From: Triglochin maritima
Lineage: Eukaryota > Streptophyta > Magnoliopsida > Alismatales > Juncaginaceae
Assembly (NCBI GenBank): GCA_963682175.1
Contig: OY821772.1
Span: forward strand, 44,910,925 to 44,974,924
DNA: 64,000 bases
Direction: 5' to 3'
Position 1 is the first letter of the stretch; each line of letters begins with the position of its first letter. A model generated the notes under the pieces. It ran no database searches, had not been told where the DNA came from, and worked only from the letters and a program-made list of their open reading frames with translations. A program made the position numbers and the translations under genes. Positions 1-13,339 of the stretch are shown piece after piece.

Positions 1-49
1 GATTCATAATGAAAGGCAAATAAAGAAGAGAGATGAAATATAAGCTTGC

Positions 50-3000
50 CTGCAAATATCACGAAGCATTTTCAACCTCCTACGCCAGCTTAGCCTCCTT
101 TTCTGACCACTTATGTGTATTAAATAGTATAAAGATCCCATTTCCATGAACTCCGTAACCATGGATAAATGAGGGGGCTTCGTACATGCGCCAAGAAATA
201 ATATAACTGAAACAAATAACCTTTATCAACAAAAAGTAACAATCTCGAACGGGGCACTGAAATCATTAAGGGTATGAGGTAGTAAATAAACTTCAGCTGA
301 GGAGCAGTGAATATCACCACTCAAGACAAATGGAACATGTATCTTTAGTGGAAATTCTACATGTCCACCAATAAGTTGTAAGTTGTAAGGAAATAGTTGA
401 TGGAAGAGAAATACAGTTAGTAAAAGCATAGACTAGTACCATTTGGATGACGAAGCCGACTGAAAGAATCACAAAAAAATAGTCAGTACAGTTTTTTTCA
501 GAAAGGTCAAGTCAAAATTTTGTTGGCAAGAATTAATAACCTTAGTATGGATATTTCATTGCAGAAATCTTCCATGTTTTCCGCGGTAAAATCTTGCTCT
601 AGGAAAATTTTGATTGCAACATCTGTCCCATTCCAGATACCCCGAAAAACTTCACCAAAAGAGCCTGTATGACAGACATCAAATGTCATACCAAGCAACA
701 GTATCACTCATTCACTCGTTTACAGGGAAAATATTAATTTTCAAGTCAGTCAAGATAAAACCTTAAGGAAAGATAAACCTATAAACATAGAAATCTATCA
801 ACCAACGCAATCTGTATAAAAATATCTCGACATGAAAGTTATTCTTTACATCATCCCTACAGCTTGCTTACTAAAATATATTTCTTGACATGAAACCCTT
901 CTAGCACTCACAAGAAGATACACCTTGAATGAGCTGCACTGACTAAAAATTGAAAAAAAGCAACGTCTTGAATGCCTGTCCTTGTAGAAATTTGAAAAAT
1001 GGTGCATTTTAATTCACTTCTACAGGTACACCACATTGAAAATTAGAAAGCCAACCCATCAACTTGAACTTGTAGGCATCCCTAAGAACTATGTTGTGAA
1101 AAGGCTTCTGAACAATTTGCACTTCTTTATGTATTGTGACATTGTAGTAGTCCTTTGCGTTTCAATCATCGGTCAACTGGAAAACAACCTCTATATTAGT
1201 TCAAGGGTAAAGCCGTGTACATTCAAGCCCACCACCCTCTCCCGTGCCTACAGTCGAGCCCCTCTTTTGAGGCTTTAGGACAACAGTGTTGTTGACAACG
1301 GGCATAGATGTTTTACGATTAAAAATGTTCTTGTTTCTTCAAAATTAAAAATGAAATTATCTTTTATAAGAAATTCAGAAAACGAAAAGCAAGGCACCAC
1401 ATTTTTTGAAGTTTCATGAATGGCCAACGACCTAGGCCAAACATGGCTTCATTATGTTTTACAATTTATCAGCTTATCTTATAAGGAAAAGTATGTGATG
1501 TCTTCAGGTGACCGAAGAAACTGTGAGTACATGTAAATATTAATTTAACTTTGTTGCACTAACAGATAGAACTTCAAAAACCCACACAAACAATTAGACA
1601 TGATTTTATAACTACTAAATTGATTTAGAGAGAAAGAAGATGCCAAGCACCCATGAAGAAACAGTAATTACCAATGCCAACACGGGTTCCAACAGTCAAC
1701 TCAGAGAAATCAATATACCATTCTTTGTAAAGCAATAATGGTTGGTTCAGGAACTGCGAAGACTGCAAGACCTTACTCCAGGTTGAAGCACAATCTTCTG
1801 TTCTTAACAAGTTGTCTCCATTTCTGTTAGAAGATTCACACCTCGGATCATGAGGAGATGAAGGTAATGAAGAGGACTTCTGTTCTGAACTTATCTGATT
1901 TCTTGAATGACCAAGTATAGAAGAAGACATTTGGTCATGTACATTAAGGTCCTCCCTTGAAACCTGAATCAGAGAGACTAAGTCAGAAATGTGGCTACAT
2001 GAAATCGTCTCAAAACAAATTCAAAGAACAAAAAAATGAAGGCAACAACAGCATTACAACAACAAATGAACAATATGACGATTATGAGAATTTGCAAAGT
2101 AGATCAGGATCAGGCACAAATATGGATAAGTAATTAAATTTTCTTTGCTGCTTAGTATGCTAACATTTTTTTTCTTATCATGACGTGGACAATAGAGCAA
2201 GCTATGTCCCTGCAAATCATATGATAATATTGTCTATTATTATACATTCCAAAGACCAAAAAGAGCACTTCATACCTGACCTTAGCAATACCTCTAGATT
2301 TCCATGGCCACAATCTTCCAGGTGATAAGGCATAAGATAAGTCATTTCTAATTTTTCATGAAATACAATTTTTGTTTAGATACAGGTACTCACAAGCTCT
2401 GTCAATTATCTTATGTGTCAATTGAATTTACTACCCAAGGAAGCCCTTCAAATCTGAACCCAATATCTGCTTCAGAAAAGGGGTTTCCAGTGGGAAATTC
2501 CAGCATGTCAGAGTTCAGCCGTTTAGATATGTAATTTGTGCAGTGGCTTTGTTCTATGTTCTGGATTGTGAAAATATATTTCTAAATTTGGATTTCTTCC
2601 TTAGCTTTATGGATAATAAGCAATTTCTCAACACCAAGGTGCAAAGCTGAAACCAACAAAGTAAACTACACAAAGGGTCACCAGCAAAAGCAGGCAAACA
2701 AAACGATAGTTGTTTCACGAGAGGAACAAACACGTATGTAATAGCCCCCAGAACATTTAACTGAAATCAACTTGAATAAGGCAAAAATAATATAAGAAAA
2801 CATACATTTTGTTCATGTTTCTTCTTTTCTGCTGCAGATTGGGAGCCCAAAATTTCATTACTTTGGCTCAAAAGACGATTTTGTTTAAGTGTTTCATTCA
2901 TCGCTTTGACAGCCCTGTACAGATTTAAAGATGAATCTGTAAGGTCTCATTCGCTAACAATCAATACATTTTCAGAAGGAAAAAATATATATCGAAGGCT

Positions 3001-6000
3001 GCACATGTAAATCAGCACACCACAACCCAATCATAAGATCAAAAGATAAATACACATTTTCCCTGGTACGTAGCTTAACAAAAAAATAGAGGAGCTAAAT
3101 CATGACTCAAAAAGATAGAAATCGAAAATGGGGTTGCCAGGTCAAGTAATAACCATTGTGAATTTCTAATTCCTCATAATTTACACTTACAGAAAAATGT
3201 TAACAATCGATAACTAATGCCTCATAATTAAAAGATGTTTTAGTTTTAGCCACAAGTATGTGAATGTCAATATAGTGCAAGAAAGATCTAACCTCACGAT
3301 ATCATCACCAATCTCCGGCGTGATGCTTATACTTCTACGCCTTGGCCTACGAGCCTCTGATGGTCTTGCACCGTCTGATCTGCAGGCTTAAAATGATGGT
3401 AATTGGGTCATTACATCTACTCAATCACAAGACAAGCATAAAATGGGTTTTAACACAATTATGGTTTGATCTAACCATGACATGCTACTGCCTTGCTGTC
3501 ATTTAGTTTTGATATGTATGTTCATGGGTTCATAACACTATTAGTGTCTCGTCAATGAGCTTGACTATATCTCTTTGTCACTAACGTAGACCTGCTGGTT
3601 GCACTTTGTTTATCCTTTTTGTTTGTGAGGTTGCTAACATCTTCACCAAATTTTTGAAAACTATGTCCAGTATATAGAAGAGCTGTCGTTGATGCTCTCT
3701 TTCTTCTCTTATGCATCATCATAAATAATGTTCCAGTAAACAAAGCCCACATTAGTAGGACCTCACCACCCACAAACATCAGTTTCTAGCATTGATTAAA
3801 CTAAAAGCAAATAAAAACATTCTTTTAAGTCATTCAATCACTAACACTCTGATCATATTTTTCTTCTCTCAGAAGCTTCTTATAGACAAGCCTATGATAG
3901 GAACCTCATAAGAAGGAAACTATGACTTGGTTCATCCTTAACCATGAAATTTATGAACATCTCATAATTGCCATCCCCTCTCTCCTAAACCACACTTCTC
4001 TTCAGTCTCACCTTTTTCCACAACATCTTTCTCTTTTCCCTTCTTAACAATGACTTTTTATCATTAACAGATGGGGGAAAAGGGGTACAAGAGGAAAAGG
4101 AAAAAAAATCAAAAATAGAAAAGGATGGAAACAACGATGTTTGAGGTGAATGTAATGTGGAGGCCATGCCAACTCAGCTTTTCTCTCCATCTCTTCTCCT
4201 ACTTGAAATCTAAATCTTTACTATTTTTTATATGTAATATCTTTGGAATTTTGTTTACACAATATAAAAAAGGTAACTATTCAAAGTATCTGGGCCCCAC
4301 ACACAACATTTAGTCTTGAGTCGTATCTTTAAGGATATGTTGCTCAAGGGATAAACAAAGTACAACAAGTCTTTGTTGATGAAAGAATGATAGAGGCAAA
4401 CTCATTCATAAACCCTACTAGTGTTATGAACCCATGGATATAAAGAAAGAAATGGAGGATTTGGGCCCTACCCATGACATTTACAAAACAATTCAGCATC
4501 ACCACATCAAGCTTTTCAGCTTTTGTGTCATTCTTGTTTTAACATTCACATTGTTTAACCACAGTCAAGGAAAAGAGATAAACCACTGTTTAGCCAATTT
4601 ACAACTCCATAGCATTTCTTTAAGCACAAACCTTGAAACCTCCATTCCAACATAATCACGAAGTGGGTGTCTGTCACCACCAAGCATTGATCTTGCCCTT
4701 GCCCTAAGTAAAGGATGCTCAGGGCTGCATGAGTTAAAAATAATAGTAATAATTAATAAAATTTTCTAAGTACACCGTAATAGTGCAGTGTGAGAAGGGG
4801 GGGTTCTGGAGAACAATTCCATGGTAAAATGCTTAAGAACACTCCATGCTAATAACCAGAAGTAGGTGATTTTGTGCAATCATGTAAGGGTATGAATAGA
4901 AGAGCAGAGCATTTTAGGCATATATTCCAATTGTAGGATTGAGCAGTATGTGTGATTTGGAATGGTTAGATAAAAAAATATAGTTAGGGCCTCCAAAAAA
5001 AGGAGGAAAAGTAGTATAATGAAATCTCAAAAATTGAAGTGCAAAATATTTTGTTTGGCCTTGGCATTTGCCAGAAATTTGCAAAATATCACATATTGAG
5101 AATATCTACAGCCCAAATTGAAATTCAAGATACTAAGATAACTAATGAGTTGTGATTTATAATTATCATTTGCATGTGTCACCCAATTAGAAGCAGCTCT
5201 TCCAACATCAAGTTCATCACTTGTACCCATCAAAAATTAATTTTTTATAACTTGTTTGAACAAACTATGTCTGTCCCTGAATCATGCTTGATGATTCTGG
5301 AAAATGGTGAAGTTTTTAAAACAAGTTTAGAACAGAAACAAGTATATACAATAAGATAGTTGTGTTCAGATGCCACCTTGCAAACATGAAGTCTATCTTG
5401 TAGGTATATTATTCATGAAAATCTAAATATATGTATTAATAATACGAATGGAAGCTAGAAATAGATCTATAAGAGAAATACCTTGAACTAGCAGTACGTT
5501 GCTCAGAAATAACTTTTCTTCGGCTACGGCGCCACAATGCATTGGCAATATTTGACTCACTGTGTGATGAGCTGACACATCAAGTAAAAAGAAAATGACT
5601 GGAATAAGATAATTAACTCCTGTTAAATAAAAATGACAAATAAAATGGGAGCAATTCTATATGAATACTTTCTAGGGCACAAATTCATATCGAGTCTGGC
5701 CTGATTTGAGAAGCTAATGCAAGAAAGCTTCTAATTTTTTTCAATTTTTGGGTTTGGCAGAAACTAGTTACTTGGGCCAACACCTAGAAACTTGCTTTTT
5801 TAAAACCTATCCCGCCCAAATGGCTACCTGAAGAGACTCTAAGTCATGAACTCGTGATTTCGACATTTCATCAACTAAAAATCTCAAAATATGTACAGTA
5901 TAGCAAAATGTGGTGTTTTTATTTTGTTGGTGGGAAAACAAGATTGTACCAAACAACACAAGATTAAAAGTAAAACCGGTACCTTATGTTATAAATCATA

Positions 6001-9000
6001 CTGATTCATCAATTAAAAATTATGTTTAACATACATTACATATAATTGAGCAAACGAAACCATGAGTAAATACAAAAGTATAATTATAATATATGACCGG
6101 TTTCCAAGCTCAAATCTAGATTGATCTGAACCCGGCTTGAAAAATAAGCAAGTTCAAGCGTTAGGGGTTCGATGGGTTGAAATTTCCAAGTAATCGGATT
6201 CCTCAACCCTATCCCGGACCCGATGAGGTGGGTGTTTATGTGGATTTTTTGGTGGGTTGAAAGGTTGGACTTGCATAAATTGATGCTTGAGGCACAAATA
6301 ACTTGAATGTATAAATGGACCGTATATTTGTCCCTTCTACATCAGTAGTTGACAATAATTGGGTTTGGCGATTACAACATCAAACGGGATGTCTATGGAC
6401 TATGGGCACTAACCAACTTCTGCAAAAATCAGAACACTGGTTCTACCTTAGCTTCCCCTCAGCAATGGCAGATGATCGCAATGTTACATTTCTCAATGAA
6501 GGACCTGGAATATTTGATGATGCTTCCATTCTCTGTTGAGACGGAGAATAAGGATTCTCATCTTGTTCATGGCTGCAATACAAAAGATACATTATTCACA
6601 CCGATAAACACTGGTACAAATAGATTACAATGCCATAGTTTTACTAATGCTTTGTAATGTTTTTCATATATCCAGCAATAGTATATGACATGAATTTCTA
6701 TATTTCAAAACACAAAGGTAATCAGTTATGACATGATATGGGTCCTTCTTAGCAACAAGATAGTGAAAAACTAAATAAGCATCTTGCATTGCAATATCCC
6801 ATATTTTATTTTGTATTAATTTCAGAAGATCTATTTGTATTTCAAAAGATCCATATAATTATATATGAGGCATTTTTTACTTATATTTTGGAAATCACAG
6901 CTTCTTCATTCCACATTATTATATATCCTTTCAATTAATTCATTTTCACCGGGCCCCTATTTTCTTTATATCGATTTCGTGCATTAAAAACATACAAGAA
7001 ACAACAAGAAAATTTGAAATGTCTTTGACCAAACAAGGAATGGGCATAATTTCCTTCTCTGTTTTTATTGTTGAGAACAGTTTCCATTTGCTTTTAAGAA
7101 ATATATTTGGATTGAAGCAATAAAAATCTAAACTCATACCCAAGGGAAGAGAAAAAAGTTATAGATTATTCTCACATACCATTCCACCACCCAAAGTAAA
7201 AGCACGACTACCATATATGTTGAGACGACATAAAAACAAATCTATCATATTTGTACTTTTCGGATCAACAATTACTTGCCCACTTGGTGTTTGTACATTG
7301 AGTGGGCTCGACAAGACTGACACACAATAACCCACTGCTGTATGTTGGTTAATGAGTTTAACAATTGCTCCATGCAAAAGCTTACGACACTTTTACTAAA
7401 GCGAAAGGGTAGCACATTTATTATGAAAAAAATGAAATCTACTTTTGGAATTACAGATCTTAATTTTAGCCATAGTCAACAAAAGCCCAAAGTGGAGAAG
7501 AAACAGCTCAAGCATTTTGCTATAGAAGTTAACTCCCCAAAATAAGTGATATAAGCAACAAGTAACTTTCAACTAATATAGAACCTGCAATTGAACTACA
7601 CTTTTCCACGTAAAAAGGGCATACCCTAGAGCATCCGGCCTATCTGTGAACCCACATAAAGGGCTATTTGGCTCAAGAGGAGAATCACAAGAATCATTCT
7701 CCGCAGAGTCACTTTCTCCTGCTGTGGAAATATGTGATAAGAAAAATGCCTTTGTAGAAAATGGTATCAGCTGACCGGGAAAACGCATTAGATCAACAAA
7801 TAGTTCAGTTGCATTCAGCATAACCACAACGGATAAATGCTTGTACGAGTCTACCCATTCAAAATTCTCATCACTCGGTAGCCCCTACAACGAAGGAAAG
7901 AACCTCAGCTCAGGAGAAAGTGCAAATTACAGAAGGAAAAGAATTTGAGAGATTTTGAAGTTCATACCACCATAAGCTTGCTCTCTAGGCCAGCAGCATC
8001 TGCTAAAACCTTAAAAAGAAGTGCACGGGGCCAGCAAGAACCATGTCTTATTTGCCCCAATAGTTGGGGACCCTTATTGTCAAACAATAGACTAGTTTCA
8101 TCCATAGAAGCTTTTGCAGGACTTAACTCTGAACATGGTCGTTTGTAGACATCAGAAACCTGGTTTTCACTATGATACTCAGAAAGCAGGTAAATCTAAT
8201 TTTATATCTGAGAACGCAAAACGTGAACATTTTCTTATGATTTTGCAGAATATTTCCTATTACTAATACAGCTACAATGACAATAGCAGCTTCCTCTTCT
8301 CTTGAAACATTTAATTTCTAAAATGCCAAAACCGATATGATTCCAGTCAATTTCCCAGCTAAATATTGCATGAGACAAGATCTTTACTTTCTCAAGTGGA
8401 ATAATTTCATGTCAAACTGTGAAAATTTTAACAGTAACTGGAAAGGACTAAGGAGCAAATGGCAGCAAAGTTGTTGTGGCATTCTATAACAATGTGATAC
8501 AAAAAATAAAATATATAAGTTTTCTAGATACTCGAAGCTGCATTAATCCATCATAAAGTCAATCAATAAATTGTAGGACAATCTGTTAATTTAAGAATCA
8601 TGCTTTAAGAATGTCTCAATTGTCTATTTCCACTGTGTCAAAGATTAAGTTGTTTTTTGACATTTGGAACATCGTGTACTATATCAAATGACTATTTAAA
8701 CGATCTACATTTTTTTATTGTGAAATCGCAGATGGTCAGTTGCATTTGCATCATTTGGGTCAATTGGAAACAACCTCACTGTTTTACAGTGGTAAGGTTG
8801 CGTACATCCGACCCCCCCTTACCTCGCTTAGGCGGGAACCTCTTCCTAGGCATTGGGGTTATGTTGATGATGTTGATGCATGATGATGCTTTAAGAAAGT
8901 CTCAAGGGGAGGAGAAAAGAAGGTAAGGTACAATGTGAAAATGCAGGAGTGCAAGAGAACACTAAGAAAAGAAAAATAATGATTGAAAACAAATTTAACA

Positions 9001-10971
9001 TGAAGGCTGAAACAATGGGGTGAGACTTGAGTCCCTAAGAACGTATTCAAACCAATCATGCATCGCAAGTGGAAGATTGATGCCTAAGTGTTCTCAACAA
9101 GTTACAAGAACCTACGGAATCCTCCTATTAAGCTAGCAGAAGAAAAAAACACTTCAAGTCTTTAACCCCTGTCTCTACAATCCATAAGCAGAAAAGTTTT
9201 AGATAAGACCTGTTAAATTCTATGGATTAGTTCAGTCAAAACTTAAGGTTCTACGAATGATCTTCTTATGTATGTTGGATAATGGACTAATCTCAAGCAT
9301 AACTGCTGATAAATTTACAAGTTGAGTGCAATCATTTGAAGAGGTCATCTTGGGATAGGATGGAACACAAAAGGGTCCTGACAGGACTTTTTGCAGAGGT
9401 CTAGCTAATGTGCTAGATAGAGACAATGATCTTCCTCGGTCGCACAATCAGATGAAGGGAGATGCAAGATAAAAAATAATCTAATGTTTCTCAGACTTGA
9501 AATGTGATCTTCACGTTGGACTTCTCAGAACATAAATCTGCACAATAAATAAAGTCTCAAAGTTCTCAAGAAACAACTATATAGACCTACCCTACATGTC
9601 TTACAACTTCATAAAGTAATTTGTGGGGAAAGACACCAATACTCAGAACCTTAGGGATTATTGTTTTTATTATGTATTTGCACAAGTCAACGCAAAGACA
9701 ATATAAAGTTGATGGGTTTCAATATCTATGAAGGCCAACAGAAAGCAATAATGAAAAGTAGACAGTTCCTAAAGCCCTGACGCAATCATAAATTGTCAAT
9801 TTGTACCATAAATTCAGAGCAACAAAGAGAAGAAAGCAACTCCATCTTTCCAATTGGTACTCTAGTAGCCAGAAGCACTTACCAATCCTGCAATCTTTTT
9901 TATTACTGAAGCTGGATTTGAGCTTTGTCCCTTCACCAAGGCTGCACTGAGTTGCTTGAGCATAGAAAGCTTTTTATCCCTTTCAGCATCAACTAAAACC
10001 ATTTCTGCCCTGTGTCCGACCAGCCCTAGGGACGTGATATCATCTGACGAAGGGATATTGCCAAATAGCTTTTTAAGCTTTTTATCCTGCATCACATCAT
10101 GTTGGTTAATATAACTTATACTTTGACCACCTAAGAGACAAAACTGCACTCTACTATTTTCTTTTTGTAGATATCTTTCAACACCAGCTTTAAGAACTTT
10201 AAAGCCATCCCAAAACCAACTTAGGAAACCCAAGTAGAACATCTATTTTCTCTATCTATTAAATATTTGTTGAGACATTTTAAGTCTTCAACAATATGCT
10301 TTAGAAGATCCGAAATTATAATATTGGCAAGAGTCAATTGTAGTTCATACTTTAAGAGACTCTTTTGGGTCTTTATTGGAGTCAGGTTTTAAAGGCACAA
10401 GTTTACAGGAGTATGATATGAACACAGACATTTAGGTGGCATATTTTTTGAGTTGACCTCTCCCCAGGCAGACATGTCAATATCGTAAATTTGTGGCATT
10501 TGCGGAAAGATCAAGGTCGACATTGGGGGTACCAAGGCATGAATGTGAAGATTACAAATCCAACGCTCCCAAGGATTTCCTACCACCTAATATGCAAGAT
10601 TATGTTCTAACTTCTATTTAAAGTTACTAGTGACTAGTGAGAGATAGAAGTGACAAAAAAGAGAAAAATCAATGTGTGAAGCAGTCAACTACTAGGATCT
10701 TTTATCTGTTGTTGGTAGAACTCACGGGAATGACAGCATAGAATCCATTAGGTATTTTCCCAGAGTAAACTCCAGTCTCCCATAGTATCTGTGATGCAGC
10801 ATGAGACGTTACTTCATATTCCTCGACATAAGTAGAATTACTAGTATGTAACCGTTCTTCTTGAGGAACCAAGGCAACAGATTTCAATTTCTGCATAAAA
10901 TCAGGGTTCCACCAACTAACATCAGAAGACTCTGTTTCTGATGCGCCTGACAGACTTGGTATCTCCTCCAT
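50..10971 (-). CDS. Raf-like MAPKKK with EDR1 domain (partial, 3' end outside window)
   Basis: Ser/Thr protein kinase of the plant Raf-like MAPKKK group, expected to phosphorylate proteins in a cytosolic signalling cascade. Coding exons in gene order: 10971-10726, 10086-9883, 8159-7968, 7884-7625, 6572-6447, 5571-5482, 4724-4632, 3379-3293, 2914-2806, 1963-1672, 664-541, 459-440, 206-50. All phases join, giving 666 codons before the left edge. Exons 1-4 carry the EDR1-type domain (motifs MLKQLSAALVKG, HGSCWPRALLFKVLADAAG, DLMRFPGQL, GESDSAENDSCDSPLEPNSP). A basic linker follows (ALWRRSRRK, RRRSISITPEIGDDIV). The kinase domain begins near residue 556 with glycine loop GIGSFGEVFRG and lysine motif VAIK, and runs to RDIC before the catalytic loop. 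The start ATG at 10971 opens an acidic N-terminus typical of the family. Family assignment is secure; the precise subgroup and substrates are not shown by the sequence. Confidence 0.92.
1155..1297 (+). repeat. SINE-like repeat copy 1 (degenerate)
   Basis: Diverged copy of the repeat seen at 8735 and 11455. It has a module reading roughly GGTCAACTGGAAAACAACCTC, then GGTAAAGCCGTGTACATTC, a C-rich middle, GAGGCTTTAGG and a TTG-rich end. It lies in the kinase intron between 664 and 1672. The pattern resembles the TS-type plant SINE body, but the tRNA-like head is not clear. Confidence 0.45.
8735..8890 (+). repeat. SINE-like repeat copy 2
   Basis: Best-preserved copy: CAATTGGAAACAACCTC, then GGTAAGGTTGCGTACATCC, a C-rich stretch, TTAGGCGGGAACCTCTTCC, CATTGGGGT and a tail of TTGATG repeats. 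The GTAAGG-TGCGTACA block and TTG-type tail are typical of plant TS-like SINEs. It is inside the kinase intron between 8159 and 9883. Confidence 0.55.
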
Positions 10972-11120
10972 ACCCAGAACTTGCCAAGATATAAAATCAT
11001 TTCTCAAAAGTCAAAACTTCTTAAGAGAAAGGACCTTCTACGGTGGAATCCAATTTTCAAATTGCAAAGGATCATTTGCACAACCTCAAGTGACAATCCC
11101 AAGAAGCTGTCCCAGTGTCC
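10972..11120 (-). promoter_or_regulatory. 5' UTR part of second exon of the Raf-like kinase
   Basis: Just upstream of the start codon the minus strand shows a good acceptor (TTCATCAG, AG at 11122-11121) followed by about 150 bases without a long reading frame. This fits a spliced leader whose first exon lies further upstream. The border is inferred from consensus only. Confidence 0.45.
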
Positions 11121-11454
11121 CTGATGAATGTAAAGAAAACATGGCTATTAAGAAAAAACAAGATTATGAAAAAGAATCATTATTAGATAAAAACATGTAG
11201 CAACCATTTGATCATTCCAGAAGACACCCATAAAGTAACAAAAACTTGTATATAGATTGAATAAAAGGTCAGTCAACAGTCCCAAGATATGAATCCAATG
11301 CTCCATTGAAATTTCTTAATAAAATAGTATGCAAACTTTTTTTTGATCGGTATGAGGACTTATTATCATGCTCACCTAAATGCACCTTTGTCCACTCCCA
11401 ACAGATCGAAAGAATTACTCTCTTTTTTAATTTTGAGTTATAATGGACTAAACT

Positions 11455-11592
11455 AAAACTACTTGTTACACTATCTGCACACAGAAGTAACCTCTCATTG
11501 CATGGTAAGGTTGTATGCATTTGACTCCCTTACTCCACCTAGGGCAGGAGCCTTTTAAAAGGCTTTGGGTAATGTTGATGTTGTTGTAGACT
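11455..11592 (+). repeat. SINE-like repeat copy 3
   Basis: Same family and orientation as the copies at 1155 and 8735: AACCTCTCATTGCATGGTAAGG, TTGTATGCATTTGACTCCC, GGGCAGGAGCC and a TTGATGTTGTTG tail. It lies upstream of the kinase start codon, in the presumed leader intron. Confidence 0.5.
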
Positions 11593-12056
11593 TAGATACA
11601 CCTATGTACCAATTCCTTGTCGTACTAGAAAACCAACAGTTTGGCGCAAGATATACGGATTCAATAATAAATGAAATTTTATATACCTCAACAACCATTT
11701 GCAATATCAACAAATCAATCCTTATTTCTATTGTCTAAACTTGTTATATCACCATTTATTCATCTTTATCACTTTCTAAACACTTTGCCTACTTGTATTT
11801 TAAAGGGAATTCATCAATATATATTTATATTGGAAAAAATGTGCAACTTGGTTGTGACACTTGAATTAGGACACGTTAAAGTCAATTTTCTTTAATCAAA
11901 GAAAATGGCATGTATTCTTATCAAACTAGAAAATATTAAAATTTTAGGTTGATCCAAGTTAATCTCACCATGATTCTAAAATGATCATATTTGAACAACT
12001 GAAATTTACTGAATTTCGAATTGTTTAGATCAAGGTCTACAAATGTACATTTGATC

Positions 12057-13330
12057 TTGTTGAAGAATAAATCATAATAATGATATATATTTGCTAAGAT
12101 AGATCCTCAATCTTGTGTGTGTGTGTAGATTACAATGATGAAATAAAGAAACAACAATTAGGAAACACCGGATAAGGAAAGCATTATCGATTAGAATATG
12201 CAAATCTAATTATTTCCTAATATCTATTATTCTAAAAAAATTCCCTCATTTTTAAGTATATTTATCAATTATACCTAGCTTGTTATATAAAAAATTGATA
12301 TTGAGAAATATATCAAATGAGATAAAGTTAATGACACAGTCCCAACACCCAACAATAGTGGTTGAAGCAACAACAGGAGTAGTAACAACAGTAATAGAAA
12401 TTAACAAAAGCGGTAGCAGCAACAATAGCAACAACTAGGGGTGAGCTTCGGTCCGGGACTGGACCGAACCGGACCGGACCGAAGACCGAAATTTTCGGAA
12501 GCCCGGACCGAAGACCGGACCAAATAAATTCGGTTCGGTCCGGTCCGGTTCGGTCCAAAAGCCGAATTTAACCCTTCAAATTTCGGTCTTTGACCGGACC
12601 GAACCGGACCGGACCGAAGACCGAAATGCCGTGGTCTCCCGAACCGAAAAAGTTCGGTCCGGTTCGGTCCGGACACCCGGACCGAACCGAATTTTGCTCA
12701 CCCCTAGCAACAACCATAGTAGTTAGTGGAGTATCGGTAGACATCAAGTTTCAAAATCAGGTGTACGCCGGGCTTCAGAGTGATTTGTTGCGCAAACAAC
12801 AAATCACAAAAGCGACATGTGAGGCACAGATAGGGCAAAACCATACTGTCACAAAAAATGTACAAAACATCTCCTACAATAACATCATCAAAAGTAGTAG
12901 CAATGGTTGGAGCAACAAGAGCAGTCAACCACGACAAAATGGGCGTCGAGGAAGTTTAACGAAATCCATATCATCAAAAGAAGATAGGAAAACGAAGGAG
13001 TTAACAAAGACAAAAGGAGTAAGGGAACTGAATGAAAAACCTCTATATAATTTTAGAGCTTTTCCAGTCCCCCTCAATGACGAAAATTGGTGGAGGCAGC
13101 AAGCTAGTTTTAAATTTTTTGATTCTAAAACAACCTGGTGTATGATACCATGTGGTAGAAGAAATTATAATAGGGATATATATTATTGTTGAAATAGGTC
13201 CTCTACACATAGTGATTATAGAACTAAAATAAGGAACAACATTTGAGAAACATTAATAAGGAAATACAAAATAAGGAAAATCCTATCAATTAGAATATCC
13301 AAATCTAATTATTTCCTCATATCTATAATT
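12057..13330 (-). mobile_element. Decayed Copia/TRIM-like LTR element (two diverged LTR-like ends)
   Basis: Two direct repeats of about 180 bp, roughly 75% alike by eye, flank a ~0.9-kb core: 12057-12236 and 13150-13330. Both contain the block CAAATCTAATTATTTCCT near the right end. On the minus strand, immediately inside the right-hand repeat, lies TGGTATCATACACCAGG (about 13135-13151). It resembles the initiator-Met tRNA primer-binding site used by plant Copia elements, so the element reads leftwards. No gag or pol motif is recognisable. The core is interrupted by a hAT-type MITE. Confidence 0.5.
12436..12706. mobile_element. hAT-type MITE with 8-bp target-site duplication
   Basis: The 271-bp element starts TAGGGGTGAGC and ends GCTCACCCCTA, a perfect 11-bp terminal inverted repeat. 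It is flanked on both sides by GCAACAAC (12428-12435 and 12707-12714), an 8-bp duplication diagnostic of the hAT superfamily. The interior is full of CGGTCCGG and CGGTTCGGTCC blocks in both orientations, so the whole element can fold on itself. No transposase is present, so it is non-autonomous. Confidence 0.9.
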
Positions 13331-13339
13331 ATAACAAAT

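Noticed and set aside
7180..7316. Possible extra exon in the kinase gene (good donor and acceptor); its reading TPSGQVIVD faintly recalls a Gypsy protease
   Set aside because: At 137 nt it would shift the frame, and skipping it joins the flanking exons in phase with the family protein pattern. The transposon resemblance is too weak to call.
12590..13192. 200-codon plus-strand open frame
   Set aside because: It begins inside the MITE and runs through the antisense of the LTR relic. No domain is recognisable.
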